From assembly GCF_019977655.1 (NCBI RefSeq), contig NZ_AP024849.1, positions 4,435,001 through 4,499,000 on the forward strand: a stretch of 64,000 nt of DNA, read 5' to 3'. Source of the DNA: Clostridium gelidum. Its GTDB lineage: Bacteria > Bacillota > Clostridia > Clostridiales > Clostridiaceae. Of the stretch, positions 26,344 to 35,603 are shown in pieces (positions within the stretch are counted from its first letter, which is position 1; the number at the start of each line of letters is the position of its first letter). A program made the translations under genes and the position numbers. Below the pieces are notes generated by a model, which was not told the DNA's origin, ran no database searches, and saw only the letters and a list, made by a program, of their open reading frames with translations.

Positions 26344-27279
26344 CTATATTATTAAACTCGACATGTAATTCTCATTTTTTGCAAAAGATTTGTCTTTTTC
26401 AAGCTGATTTTTTAATTCTTCTACGCTATTAAATTTTTTCATATCTCGAATTTTTTTTATAAAATTTATGTCAATTTTTTCTCCATAAATGTTTTTATTA
26501 TAGTCTAAAATATATGTTTCTATTGTTAATTTTTCACCTTGTACAGTAGGATTGTTTCCTACTGATGTAATTCCTTTATATATATTATTATTCACCTTTA
26601 TATTGGTATAATATACACCAACTTTAGGTAAAATAAATTTTTCATTATATTTTAAGTTTGCTGTTGGAAATCCTATAGTTCTTCCAATCTTCTTTCCGTT
26701 AATAACTTCCCCACTTAATGCATATGGTAAGCTAAGCATTTTACTAGCCTCTAAAACATCTCCATCTTCTAAAGATTTTCTTATTCTAGTGCTGCTTATA
26801 ACTTGTGTTTTATATGTACATGGCTCCATAACACATAATTCATATCCATACTTATTTTGTAGTTTTTTCAGCAGTTCTATATTACCTAAGTTTTTGTATC
26901 CAAATTTATAATTAAAACCTACAACAAATCCTTTTACATTATACTTAATCACTAAAAACTCCACAAATTCTTCCGGTGTCATTTTCATAAATTCAAGATT
27001 AAATTCCTGAAAACAAACTATATCTACTTTGTAAGTTGTTAAAATTTCAACTTTTCTATCATTATCCATCAAAAGTTTAGTTACATGCTCTTTATTTATA
27101 AAGGTTTTAGGATGATTTTTAAATGTAAAAACCATGCTTTTACCGTTATTCTTCTTAGCAATCTCTACCACTTTATATATTAAAGAAAGATGCCCAATAT
27201 GAAGTCCATCAAAACTTCCAAGCGCTATATAATTATTAAATTTTTGAATATCTTTTAAATCTTTATTTATAATAATCAT
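26344..27279 (-). CDS. ribF: bifunctional riboflavin kinase / FAD synthetase
   Basis: Converts riboflavin to FMN and then FAD, so it makes the ligand of the FMN riboswitch seen at 6049-6164. 311 aa: N-terminal nucleotidyltransferase domain (ALGSFDGLHIGHL; SSTRIRKSLEDGDV) and C-terminal flavokinase domain (~185-305: GRTIGFPTANL, GVYYTNIKV, IETYILDYNKNIYGE). SD GGGAG. Follows truB, with no terminator between, as in Bacillus. Confidence 0.96.
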   Translation of the reverse strand: MIIINKDLKDIQKFNNYIALGSFDGLHIGHLSLIYKVVEIAKKNNGKSMVFTFKNHPKTFINKEHVTKLLMDNDRKVEILTTYKVDIVCFQEFNLEFMKMTPEEFVEFLVIKYNVKGFVVGFNYKFGYKNLGNIELLKKLQNKYGYELCVMEPCTYKTQVISSTRIRKSLEDGDVLEASKMLSLPYALSGEVINGKKIGRTIGFPTANLKYNEKFILPKVGVYYTNIKVNNNIYKGITSVGNNPTVQGEKLTIETYILDYNKNIYGEKIDINFIKKIRDMKKFNSVEELKNQLEKDKSFAKNENYMSSLII

Positions 27280-27340
27280 GTCTTCACTCCCAAATTAAGG
27301 CATCTAAAAAAGTAATTAGGTATATGCAAATCAAATATGC

Positions 27341-28237
27341 TTAAAGCAACAATTTTTCAATTTTAAAGCCCTCATCATCTTGTTTTCCAATACCTATGAA
27401 AATTTCTTCACTATCATATACTCTATATAAAACATTTTTTTCGCATCTTTCATTTGTTAGCCGCCTATCAAAAACTTTAACTCCATTCACTAACAATTTA
27501 GTAAACGAACTATTTACAGTGATTTTAGGATAAAACGAAAGAGCCTCTTCAATAGTTATTATATATTCTTGTATATTTTCTTCAGTTAAATTTTCTATAT
27601 TAACACTATTTTCCTGTGTAAAAATAGATGTCTCCGATCTATTCAGCTCTGCCATAGTTCCGCCTACATTCAACTTTTCACCAATATCGTAACATAAACT
27701 TCTTATGTATGTTCCTTTTGAACAAGCTACTTTCATGTATACATAAGGTAAATCAATTTCCAAATTAGATATATTATATATATTAATTCTTCTAGCTTCT
27801 CTTTCTATTTCAATACCTTGTCTAGCTAAGTCATAAAGTCTTACTCCATTTTTTTTAAGTGCAGAATACATTGGTGGAACTTGATCATATTCTCCAATAA
27901 AAGATAATACAACATCTGAAACTTCATCTTCTGTAAGATGTTCTGTGTTCTTTCTTTCTACTACGTCACCTTCTAAATCATATGTAGTTGTTTTTGTTCC
28001 AAGTAATAATTTAACATCATATACTTTTTTACTATTCATAATATAATCTATAGTTTTTGTAGCTTTCCCGAGACAAACTGGAAGAACTCCAGTTGCTTCA
28101 GGATCTAAAGTTCCAGTATGTCCAACTTTTTTTTCATGAGCTAAAAATTTAATTTTTCTAACTACATCAAAAGAAGTCATTCCTTTATTTTTAAATACAT
28201 TTAATACTCCATTTATATGTGAAGTTTCTTTTTTCAT
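27341..28237 (-). CDS. truB: tRNA pseudouridine(55) synthase
   Basis: Makes pseudouridine 55 in the T-loop of tRNAs. 298 aa, with KNKGMTSFDVVRKIKF, the catalytic Asp in GHTGTLDPEATGVLPVCLGKATK, CSKGTYIRSLCYDIG, and a C-terminal extension (~210-298) like the PUA-type tail of TruB_C. Operon order infB-rbfA-nrnA-truB-ribF is the canonical Firmicute one. Confidence 0.97.
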   Translation of the reverse strand: MKKETSHINGVLNVFKNKGMTSFDVVRKIKFLAHEKKVGHTGTLDPEATGVLPVCLGKATKTIDYIMNSKKVYDVKLLLGTKTTTYDLEGDVVERKNTEHLTEDEVSDVVLSFIGEYDQVPPMYSALKKNGVRLYDLARQGIEIEREARRINIYNISNLEIDLPYVYMKVACSKGTYIRSLCYDIGEKLNVGGTMAELNRSETSIFTQENSVNIENLTEENIQEYIITIEEALSFYPKITVNSSFTKLLVNGVKVFDRRLTNERCEKNVLYRVYDSEEIFIGIGKQDDEGFKIEKLLL

Positions 28238-28288
28238 AATTAAAGCTCCTATCCCCTTTTTTAATAGGTGAAGTTTTTATTTCTTCTT

Positions 28289-29266
28289 TCATAGGTGCAT
28301 TTCTTCTTTGAGTGCATTTAATAATTTTTCTTTTGCTTCTATAATATCTACACCTTTTAGCATAACTCCAGCAGCCTTTATATGACCACCACCACCATAC
28401 ACTTCGGCGACTTTCCTTACATCTACATTGTTCTTAGATCTTAAACTTCCTTTAACACCATCTTTTACTTCTTTTAGAAGCATAGAAACTTCTACACCTT
28501 TAATTCCAAGTCCAACTGAACTTAGGTCTGAAGTATCAGTATTTATTAGATTAAAATCTTCCAGCATTCCTTTTGGTATTTGAAGGACTGCTACCTTGTT
28601 GTCTAAAACAAGCTCTATATTAGATAAAACACTTCCCATTAATTTCACTTTATTAAAAGGCTTATTATCAAAAAGACTAGTATGAACCTTGCTATTATCA
28701 ACTCCAAGTTCAATAAGTTTGGATGCTATCTCATGAGTTCTACTTGTAACATTTGAATGTCTAAAGGAACCTGTATCTGTTACAATCCCAGTATAAACTG
28801 CACTTCCTATAGCTATTTCAATATCAGTTTTATTATTAAATTCAATTCCAAGTTCCTTTATTAATAAATATGATATCTCACATGTAGCAGCTGCATTTAC
28901 ATCTACATAATTAATAAATCCATACTTTTCATTAGAAATATGATGATCTATATTAATTATCTTTCCATTATAATTATCTAAATCTGCAGATATTCTGTCA
29001 GCATTACCACAATCTAATACTATTACTAAATCAGTATTCATTTTAGGTCCTGGTGTATTGCCATCAATCTCATTAGATAAAGAAAGGAAAGAGAAGTTAT
29101 CAGAAATAACATCTCTTGATATAATATAAGAATCCTTTCCTAAATATCTAAGTGCATTTAAAAGTGCTAATATGCTCCCTATAGCATCTCCATCTGGAGA
29201 TGCATGAAATGATAATCCAATTCTTTTTGATTTTAAAATTTCTTCTTTTATAGCCTTAAAATTCAT
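28289..29266 (-). CDS. nrnA: DHH-family oligoribonuclease / pAp phosphatase
   Basis: Degrades short RNA oligomers and removes the 3'-phosphate of pAp. 325 aa: DHH domain (SFHASPDGDAIGSILAL, VLDCGNADR, the DHH motif in NIDHHISNEKYG) and DHHA1 domain ending in GGGGHIKAAG. Its ATG overlaps the last base of the rbfA stop codon, so translation is coupled. The final codons (HL and stop) lie inside one of a pair of CACCTAT-type short repeats. Confidence 0.94.
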   Translation of the reverse strand: MNFKAIKEEILKSKRIGLSFHASPDGDAIGSILALLNALRYLGKDSYIISRDVISDNFSFLSLSNEIDGNTPGPKMNTDLVIVLDCGNADRISADLDNYNGKIINIDHHISNEKYGFINYVDVNAAATCEISYLLIKELGIEFNNKTDIEIAIGSAVYTGIVTDTGSFRHSNVTSRTHEIASKLIELGVDNSKVHTSLFDNKPFNKVKLMGSVLSNIELVLDNKVAVLQIPKGMLEDFNLINTDTSDLSSVGLGIKGVEVSMLLKEVKDGVKGSLRSKNNVDVRKVAEVYGGGGHIKAAGVMLKGVDIIEAKEKLLNALKEEMHL

Positions 29267-29616
29267 TATTCTTTACTTATCTTGTGAATTAATTCATCCA
29301 TATGCATACCATAGTTTATAGAATCATCTAATTCAAAAATTATTTCTGGGGTGTGTCTTAAATTTACTTTTTGACCTATTGCTTTTCTTACGAACCCACT
29401 TGAACGCTTTAATGCCTCAAGATTACTTTTCTTTTCTTCATCATCTTTAGTGAATATACTTACATAAACCTTAGCATATCTTAAGTCTTTAGTAACTTGA
29501 ACATCAGTAACTGAAATCATAGCTGTAAGTCTTGGATCTTTAATTTCATTTTGAATTAAATTACTAATTTCTCTTTTATACTCTTCGTTAATTCTTCCAC
29601 CTCTATAATTAGCCAT
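29266..29616 (-). CDS. rbfA: ribosome-binding factor A
   Basis: Late 30S maturation factor that binds the 16S rRNA 5' end region. 116 aa, KH-like fold. Family pattern RGGRINEEYKREISNLIQNEIKDPRL, ISVTDVQVTKDLRYAKVYVSIF, and LRHTPEIIFELDDSINYG. SD GAGGTG. It lies immediately after infB. Confidence 0.97.
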   Translation of the reverse strand: MANYRGGRINEEYKREISNLIQNEIKDPRLTAMISVTDVQVTKDLRYAKVYVSIFTKDDEEKKSNLEALKRSSGFVRKAIGQKVNLRHTPEIIFELDDSINYGMHMDELIHKISKE

Positions 29617-29632
29617 GTTTACTTCACCTCTT

Positions 29633-31714
29633 TTAAAGTTCTTTTCTCTTAATTGCTTCCATCATAAAGCATTCAACGATGTCGCCCTCTTTAATATTAT
29701 TGAATTTATCTACAGTTAAACCACATTCATATCCGGCATTTACTTCTTTTGCATCATCTTTAAATCTCTTAAGTGATGATAATGTTGATTCAAAAATTAC
29801 TATTCCATCTCTTATAACTCTTACTTCTGCATTTCTTTGAAGCTTACCATTTAATACGTAACATCCTGCTATTGTTCCAACATTTGAAATCTTATATATT
29901 GATCTTATTTCTGCAGAACCTAATATAACTTCTCTGTATATTGGATCAAGCATTCCTATCATAGCTGCTTTAACATCATCAATTGCATCATAGATAATTC
30001 TATAGTTCTTAACATCTACACCATCTCTGTCTGCTTGGAATGCTGCATTATTATCAGGTCTTACATTAAACCCTATAACTATTGCATTAGAAGCATTTGC
30101 AAGTGTTATATCTGTTTCAGTTATAGCTCCAACACCACCATGAATAACTCTTACCTTTACATCATCAGTAGAAAGTTTTTCTAATGATTGCTTAATAGCT
30201 TCAACAGAACCTTGAACGTCTGCTTTTACTATTATAGCAAGTTCTTTAACACTACCTTCTTTAATTTGGTTATATAAGTCTTCTAATGAAACTCTATGAT
30301 TTGCAAGTAAAGTTTCTGCTTTTAAGTTGCTTTTTCTGCTCTCAGCCATATTTCTAGCAGTTTTTTCGTCTTTTACTTGATTAAATCTATCTCCTGCTTC
30401 TGGCACTTCTGAAAGTCCTAAAACTTCTACTGGAATTGATGGACCTGCAGATTTAATGTTTTTACCAGTATCATCAAACATAGCTCTTATTCTACCATAT
30501 GTAGAGCCAACTGCAATTGAATCTCCAACTCTTAAAGTTCCATTTTGAATTAATAAACTAGCAACTGAACCTCTACCTTTATCAAGTTTAGCTTCAATTA
30601 CAGTTCCTCTTGCTCTTCTATTTTCATTAGCTTTAAGTTCAAGCATTTCTGCTGAAAGAAGAACCATTTCAAGTAACTTATCAATATTTAAATTTTGTTT
30701 TGCAGATACTTCTACACTTATAGTATCTCCGCCCCAATCTTCTGTAAGCAATCCACGATCTGCTAATTCTTGTTTAACTCTATCAATATTAGCGCCTGGT
30801 TTATCAATTTTATTTATTGCAACTACTATTGGAACTCCGGCAGCTTTACAGTGATCAATAGCTTCTTTAGTTTGTGGCATAATTCCATCATCAGCTGCTA
30901 CAACTAATATAACAATATCTGTGATTTGTGCTCCTCTAGCTCTCATTGCTGTGAAAGCTTCATGACCTGGAGTATCTAAGAAAGTTATTTCTTCTCCATT
31001 TAATGTAATAGTATAAGCTCCTATATGTTGAGTTATCCCGCCTGCTTCTGAATCAGTAACCTTTGCTTTTCTTATACAATCAAGTAGTGATGTCTTACCG
31101 TGGTCAACGTGACCCATAACAGTTACAATTGGTGGTCTCTTTTGAAGATCTTCTTCATCATCTTCTTCGATTTCCAAAACTTCTAACTCTTGGCTTTCTT
31201 CTTTCTTTTCAACAATAACTTGATATTCAACACATACTTTTTTTGCTGTTTCGAAATCTACTTCTTGATTTACTCCCGCCATAACTCCTGAAAACATCAA
31301 TGTTCTTATTACATCATTTGTAGGTTTCTCTAGCTTTTCAGCTAATTCCTTAACTGTTATGCTTTCACCTATTTCTATTACTCTAGCATCTTCCATACTT
31401 TTCTCAGCTTCAATTTTTAAAGCTTCTTCTTCTTCTTCTCTTCTAGTTTTTTTCTTTTTTCTACTTACATTGTTAAGTTGTTCCGCTAATTCATCTTCAT
31501 ATACGTCAACGATGCTCTTTGAAGTTTCAGTTTTTACCACTGAATTTTCTGCTCTTTCTGCTAATAATTCCTTTATTAATATAGCATCATCATCTTCAAT
31601 TGTACTCATATGATTTTTTGCTTCTATATTAAATTCTTCCATTAATATAGTTATTAATTCCTTTGACTCGATGTTTAATTCTTTTGCTAATTCATGCACT
31701 CTTATTTTTGACAT
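29633..31714 (-). CDS. infB: translation initiation factor IF-2
   Basis: GTPase that brings initiator tRNA to the 30S subunit, 693 aa. N-terminal IF2_N domains (~1-55 and ~118-170) flank a lysine/glutamate-rich segment. The G domain has GHVDHGKTSLLD (G1), DTPGHEAF (G3), NKIDKP (G4) and SAK (G5). Domains II-IV follow, with IF-2C at the end (~580-680). The N-terminal part is short, as usual for clostridia. Part of the rimP-nusA-rnpM-ylxQ-infB-rbfA operon. Confidence 0.98.
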   Translation of the reverse strand: MSKIRVHELAKELNIESKELITILMEEFNIEAKNHMSTIEDDDAILIKELLAERAENSVVKTETSKSIVDVYEDELAEQLNNVSRKKKKTRREEEEEALKIEAEKSMEDARVIEIGESITVKELAEKLEKPTNDVIRTLMFSGVMAGVNQEVDFETAKKVCVEYQVIVEKKEESQELEVLEIEEDDEEDLQKRPPIVTVMGHVDHGKTSLLDCIRKAKVTDSEAGGITQHIGAYTITLNGEEITFLDTPGHEAFTAMRARGAQITDIVILVVAADDGIMPQTKEAIDHCKAAGVPIVVAINKIDKPGANIDRVKQELADRGLLTEDWGGDTISVEVSAKQNLNIDKLLEMVLLSAEMLELKANENRRARGTVIEAKLDKGRGSVASLLIQNGTLRVGDSIAVGSTYGRIRAMFDDTGKNIKSAGPSIPVEVLGLSEVPEAGDRFNQVKDEKTARNMAESRKSNLKAETLLANHRVSLEDLYNQIKEGSVKELAIIVKADVQGSVEAIKQSLEKLSTDDVKVRVIHGGVGAITETDITLANASNAIVIGFNVRPDNNAAFQADRDGVDVKNYRIIYDAIDDVKAAMIGMLDPIYREVILGSAEIRSIYKISNVGTIAGCYVLNGKLQRNAEVRVIRDGIVIFESTLSSLKRFKDDAKEVNAGYECGLTVDKFNNIKEGDIVECFMMEAIKRKEL

Positions 31715-31740
31715 GCAGTCACCCCCATATTATTATCTAC

Positions 31741-32052
31741 TCATATATTTTTTTCCTCCTCGTATAACGACAACATTTTTTTTGCTATATCGTTATCCAG
31801 TATTCCAAGTAGCATAATTTCTTTACGCCCAATTGGAGTTCCTAGTTCCTCTTTCGAGAAATCTTCAATATATGGTATATTTTTTTCTATACAATGTTTT
31901 TTAAATTTATCCTTAGATTTATCTGATAAATCATTAGATATTATAAACATATAGATTTTAGTTTTATTTCTATAATCATCACATTTACTATATCCTTCAA
32001 GCAAATTCCCTGATTTTTTTGCAATACTTAAAAAGTTGAAAAACTTATTCAT
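31741..32052 (-). CDS. ylxQ: L7Ae-family ribosomal protein-like (YlxQ)
   Basis: About 103 aa, related to L7Ae/L30e kink-turn binding proteins (KFFNFLSIAKKSGNLLEGYSKCDD, YMFIISNDLSDKSKDKFKKHC). Its cellular role is unproven in this lineage. The sequence is rather divergent and lysine-rich. I prefer the ATG at 32052, which overlaps the rnpM stop region; an ATG four codons earlier abuts the only SD-like AAAGG. Lies in the nusA-infB operon, where ylxQ always sits. Confidence 0.85.
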   Translation of the reverse strand: MNKFFNFLSIAKKSGNLLEGYSKCDDYRNKTKIYMFIISNDLSDKSKDKFKKHCIEKNIPYIEDFSKEELGTPIGRKEIMLLGILDNDIAKKMLSLYEEEKNI

Positions 32053-32311
32053 TATTAACTTCATCCTTTAGTTTATCATAAATTTCTTCACTTATAGGAA
32101 TTTCCAAGTTTCTACTAAGTCTTTTTGTTTTAAATGCTTTTTCGAAGCATTCTATGTTTTTGCAAATGTATGCGCCTCTTCCCGATTTTTTACCAGTTAA
32201 ATCGACACAAACATCTTCTTCTGGAGTTTTCACTATTCTAATTAATTCTTTCTTTGGTTTCATTTCCATGCAACCTGTGCACATTCTTAAAGGAATTTTC
32301 TTAACCTTCAT
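32045..32311 (-). CDS. rnpM: RNase P modulator RnpM (YlxR)
   Basis: 88-aa YlxR-family RNA-binding protein; the Bacillus homologue modulates RNase P. Recognised by RMCTGCMEMKPKKELIRIV and DLTGKKSGRGAYICKN. The ATG at 32311 has AGGTG 6-7 nt upstream, so I reject the GTG three codons earlier, which overlaps the SD. It overlaps ylxQ. Confidence 0.92.
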   Translation of the reverse strand: MKVKKIPLRMCTGCMEMKPKKELIRIVKTPEEDVCVDLTGKKSGRGAYICKNIECFEKAFKTKRLSRNLEIPISEEIYDKLKDEVNNE

Positions 32312-32324
32312 GAAAAGCACCTCA

Positions 32325-33518
32325 CTATTCTTCTATTTTTTCAATTGAAGCATCTTCATTTGAATCATCAACTTCAATATCATCTGAAATTTCTAATTCA
32401 CTTAAGTCCGTAGTATTTTCATTTTCTATTTCTACTTCAGTGTTTAGAATTCTTTCTTCTTCTGCATCTTGAGCATCTTTTTGAGTTTTATTCTTAATAT
32501 CTATCTTCCAATTTGTAAGTTTAGCTGCAAGTCTTACATTTTGACCTTCTTTACCAATTGCTAGTGATAGTTGATTATCATCTACAACAACCTTGCAAGT
32601 TTTGTTATCTTCATTAACTACTACTTCTAAAACTTTTGCTGGACTTAATGAATTAGCTATAAATTCTTCTGGCTTTTTACTCCATTTTATTATATCTATC
32701 TTTTCATTTTTAAGTTCATTAACTATACTTTGTACTCTTGCTCCTTTAGGTCCTACACAAGCTCCCATTGGATCTACTTCTTCATTGTTAGAATATACAG
32801 CTATTTTACTTCTTGAACCTGCTTCTCTTGAAATATTCTTAATTTCAACTACGCCTTCAAAAATTTCTGGTACTTCAAGTTCAAATAATCTTTTAACTAA
32901 TCCTGGATGTGTTCTTGAAACATGTATTTGAGGACCCTTTGTTCCATTCTTAACTTCAACTATATATAGTTTTAACCTTTCATTGAAATTATATTCCTCA
33001 TTTGGAATTTGTTCATTAGGGCCTATTATACCTTCTAATTTTCCTAAATTAACAAAAACGATACCTTTGTCTTTTCTTAGTATAATTCCTGTAATTATAT
33101 CAAATTCCTTTTCTTTATATTCATCATATATTATATTTCTTTCAGCTTCTTTAATTCTTTGAGTAACAACTTGCTTTGCAAGTTGAGCTGCAACTCTTCC
33201 AAAGTTTTTTGGAGTCACCTCTATGTTTATAATATCATCAACTTCATTTCTAGGACTTAATTCTTTTGCATCCTCAAGTGAAATTTCTGTTACATCATCA
33301 TATACCTCATCTACTACTGTTTTCTGAGCATAGACATGTATTTCTCCCGTTTCTCTGTCCATATTTACTTTTACATTTTGCGCATTTGTATTAGCATTAG
33401 CATAATTTTTCTTATATGCTGCAACCATTGCATCTTGAATTGTTGTAAAAAGTAACTCTTCTGAAATCCCCTTTTCTTTAATTAATTCTTTAAGAGCACC
33501 TACAAACTCTTCATTCAT
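32325..33518 (-). CDS. nusA: transcription termination/antitermination protein NusA
   Basis: RNA polymerase-associated elongation factor, 397 aa. N-terminal polymerase-binding domain (1-~125), S1 domain (~135-200), two KH domains (~200-345, containing GACVGPKGARVQSIVNEL and LAIGKEGQNVRLAAKL), and a ~50-residue acidic tail in place of the enterobacterial AR repeats. SD AAGGAGG. It follows rimP by 16 nt. The operon leader contains a terminator (34075-34102) that could make NusA autoregulatory. Confidence 0.97.
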   Translation of the reverse strand: MNEEFVGALKELIKEKGISEELLFTTIQDAMVAAYKKNYANANTNAQNVKVNMDRETGEIHVYAQKTVVDEVYDDVTEISLEDAKELSPRNEVDDIINIEVTPKNFGRVAAQLAKQVVTQRIKEAERNIIYDEYKEKEFDIITGIILRKDKGIVFVNLGKLEGIIGPNEQIPNEEYNFNERLKLYIVEVKNGTKGPQIHVSRTHPGLVKRLFELEVPEIFEGVVEIKNISREAGSRSKIAVYSNNEEVDPMGACVGPKGARVQSIVNELKNEKIDIIKWSKKPEEFIANSLSPAKVLEVVVNEDNKTCKVVVDDNQLSLAIGKEGQNVRLAAKLTNWKIDIKNKTQKDAQDAEEERILNTEVEIENENTTDLSELEISDDIEVDDSNEDASIEKIEE

Positions 33519-33534
33519 TTTTATACCCTCCTTG

Positions 33535-33996
33535 CTATATTTCCCCTTCTAAATTTGCAAATTTTATTTTATCTTTTGGAATTTTAACTTCTGTTTCTGC
33601 GTCTATTACTATAGCGTCTTCTAAAACATCCTTTAATATTCCCTTTACACTTTTGGTTTCATTAATTGAGCTAGTAAGCTTAACTAATACTTCTTTTCCT
33701 ATAACCATTTTAAAATGTTCTTCTTTATATAAGCCTCTATTAAGACCTGGTGAAGAAACTTCTAAGAAATATGCATCCTTAATTGGATCTTCAACATCTA
33801 AAATTTCACTAACTCTTCTTGAAACTGCTACACAATCATCTAATGATATTCTATCATCTTTTTTATCTATATATATTCTTAAATAAAATTCTCCATTTTC
33901 CTTTATATATTCCACATAATATAATTCATACAATAATTCTGAAATAATAGGTTCAATTAGTTCTTCGATTTTTTCAATCAATGCATTCTTTTTCAA
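33535..33996 (-). CDS. rimP: ribosome maturation factor RimP (probable UUG start)
   Basis: 30S assembly factor, ~153 aa: N-terminal KH-like domain (IEELIEPIISELLYELYYVEYIKENGEFYLRIYID; VSRRVSEILDVEDPI) and C-terminal SH3-like domain (~90-150). The frame is open from an ATG pair at 34020, but the usual family N-terminus (KKNALIEKIEEL) begins at a TTG at 33996 with GTGAGGG 8 nt upstream, so I use that; the longer start adds 8 atypical residues. First gene of the nusA-infB operon. Confidence 0.9.
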   Translation of the reverse strand: MKKNALIEKIEELIEPIISELLYELYYVEYIKENGEFYLRIYIDKKDDRISLDDCVAVSRRVSEILDVEDPIKDAYFLEVSSPGLNRGLYKEEHFKMVIGKEVLVKLTSSINETKSVKGILKDVLEDAIVIDAETEVKIPKDKIKFANLEGEI

Positions 33997-34074
33997 TTTT
34001 CTAACCCTCACTTTCATCATTTAAAAACACCTAGCTTAAGCTTATCTTATGCATTTTTAAAATTTGTAATCAAA

Positions 34075-34102
34075 AACGCAACTATCTTAGATTAGTTGCG
34101 TT
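34075..34102 (-). terminator. leader terminator (candidate attenuator) before rimP-nusA
   Basis: A perfect 10-bp stem (34075-34084 with 34093-34102), 8-nt loop, T5 run on the minus strand. It lies between the rimP promoter (34169-34197) and rimP, about 60-90 nt into the leader, so it must be passed for operon expression. Confidence 0.75.
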
Positions 34103-34168
34103 ACAAACAGAAAGAGCGGGTAACTTTCCCACTCCTTTTTTCTAGCTATTAGAAATAAATCTACTTAC

Positions 34169-34197
34169 ATGATATCACAAATATTTTTACAATACAA
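34169..34197 (-). promoter_or_regulatory. SigA promoter of the rimP-nusA-infB operon
   Basis: On the minus strand: TTGTAT at 34192-34197, 17-bp spacer ending TGA, TATCAT at 34169-34174 (extended -10). The leader RNA then has a first hairpin (34114-34120 with 34128-34134) that needs a G-U pair and so forms only in minus-strand RNA. Confidence 0.65.
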
Positions 34198-34267
34198 GGA
34201 ATATTTAAATTTAGTTAACAATTAACAGTTGAGTTTTTGAAAGCCTTTGGCTTTCTTTAAATATTAA

Positions 34268-35317
34268 TTATAGTTTATCTATTTCTTCCATAAGAGCATC
34301 AACTAAGTCTTCTTCTTTTACCTTCTTTATAACTTTGCCATTTTTAAAAATGATTCCTTCTCCGATGCCGCCAGCAATTCCAATATCAGCTTCTCTAGCT
34401 TCTCCCGGTCCATTTACAACGCATCCCATAACTGCAACTTTTATATCTTTCTTGTAAGTTTCTAATCTTTTTTCAACTTCTTCTGCAATCTTTATCAAAT
34501 TTATTTGAGTTCTTCCGCAAGTGGGACAAGATACGAATTCAACACCTTTTTTCTTTAATCCAAGAGTCTTTAAAATTTCAATCCCAACCTTTATTTCATG
34601 AATTGGGTCAGTCGTTAGCGATACTCTTATAGTATCTCCTATTCCTTCTGCAAGAAGTGTTCCAATTCCTATACTTGATTTAATTGTTCCTCTTTGAATA
34701 GTTCCGGCTTCTGTAACTCCTAAATGAAGAGGATAATCACATCTTCCAGCTATTAATCTATAACAATCTATCATCATAGATACATTAGATGACTTTATTG
34801 ATATGACAATCTCATGAAAATCTAAATCCTCTAAAATTTTAACATGTCTGAGTGCACTTTCAACTAATCCTTCTGCTGTTGGCATACCATACTTTTCTAA
34901 AATATCTTTTTCTAAAGATCCAGAATTAACACCAATTCTTATGGGTATTTGTTTTTCCACACAAGCCTCTTTAAGAATTTTAATTCTATCTATGCTTCCT
35001 ATATTACCAGGATTTATTCTAAGAGCTGAAACTCCATTTTCAATTGCTTTTAAAGCTAACTTATAATCAAAATGTATATCTGCAACTACTGGAATAGGTG
35101 ATTTCTTTGTTATTTCTCTTAAACCTTCCGCATCATCCATATCTAGTACTGCACATCTTATAATATCGCAGCCTGCATCATATAACTTTTTTATTTGTTC
35201 TAATGTATCATCTATATTTTTAGTCTGAGTTGTAGTCATTGATTGTACTGTAATAGGGGCATCTCCCCCAACATATATATTTCCAACTTTAATCTTCTTT
35301 GAAATTCTTCTTTTCAT
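34268..35317 (-). CDS. ispG: 4-hydroxy-3-methylbut-2-en-1-yl diphosphate synthase
   Basis: Penultimate enzyme of the non-mevalonate (MEP) isoprenoid pathway, an iron-sulfur protein. 349 aa, with a TIM-barrel N-terminal domain (GGDAPITVQSMTTTQTKN) and a C-terminal domain whose cluster ligands are in SCPTCGRTQ and GCVVNGPGEAREADIGIAGG. GGAGG sits 4-5 nt before the ATG at 35317, so the 14 extra upstream codons are not used. It lies next to rseP and dxr; no polC or proS lies between it and rimP. Hairpin GAAAGCC/GGCTTTC at 34239-34255 follows its stop codon. Confidence 0.96.
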   Translation of the reverse strand: MKRRISKKIKVGNIYVGGDAPITVQSMTTTQTKNIDDTLEQIKKLYDAGCDIIRCAVLDMDDAEGLREITKKSPIPVVADIHFDYKLALKAIENGVSALRINPGNIGSIDRIKILKEACVEKQIPIRIGVNSGSLEKDILEKYGMPTAEGLVESALRHVKILEDLDFHEIVISIKSSNVSMMIDCYRLIAGRCDYPLHLGVTEAGTIQRGTIKSSIGIGTLLAEGIGDTIRVSLTTDPIHEIKVGIEILKTLGLKKKGVEFVSCPTCGRTQINLIKIAEEVEKRLETYKKDIKVAVMGCVVNGPGEAREADIGIAGGIGEGIIFKNGKVIKKVKEEDLVDALMEEIDKL

Positions 35318-35552
35318 ATTTCCTCCACCTATCCTATTGCTTAGATTAACAAGATACATTTTATAATTAATAAAAATATTTTTTTACATTTCCAATTTAA
35401 CTATTAGAAATGTACTTATATCATCAATCAAAATATTCTATTTCATTAAATTTACTAGACTATAAAATTTAAATTTTGTATTACATCTTAGTAATTATAT
35501 CTCTTCAAACACATAATTGTAAACTTATAAAATGGAAAATTCCTTAATAAAA

Positions 35553-35592
35553 ATAGCTTGCTCACATAAAATTACACGTGTAAGCAAGCTAT
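35553..35592 (-). terminator. terminator of rseP
   Basis: A 10-bp stem ATAGCTTGCT/AGCAAGCTAT (35553-35562 with 35583-35592) extended by further pairs, then T5 on the minus strand. It separates rseP from ispG. Confidence 0.8.
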
Positions 35593-35603
35593 ATAATCTT
35601 AAA

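Noticed and set aside
34075..34140. T-box riboswitch upstream of rimP
   Set aside because: The GGGAAAGTTACCC stretch superficially recalls a T-box, but the conserved AGGGTGGNACCGCG antiterminator core is absent.
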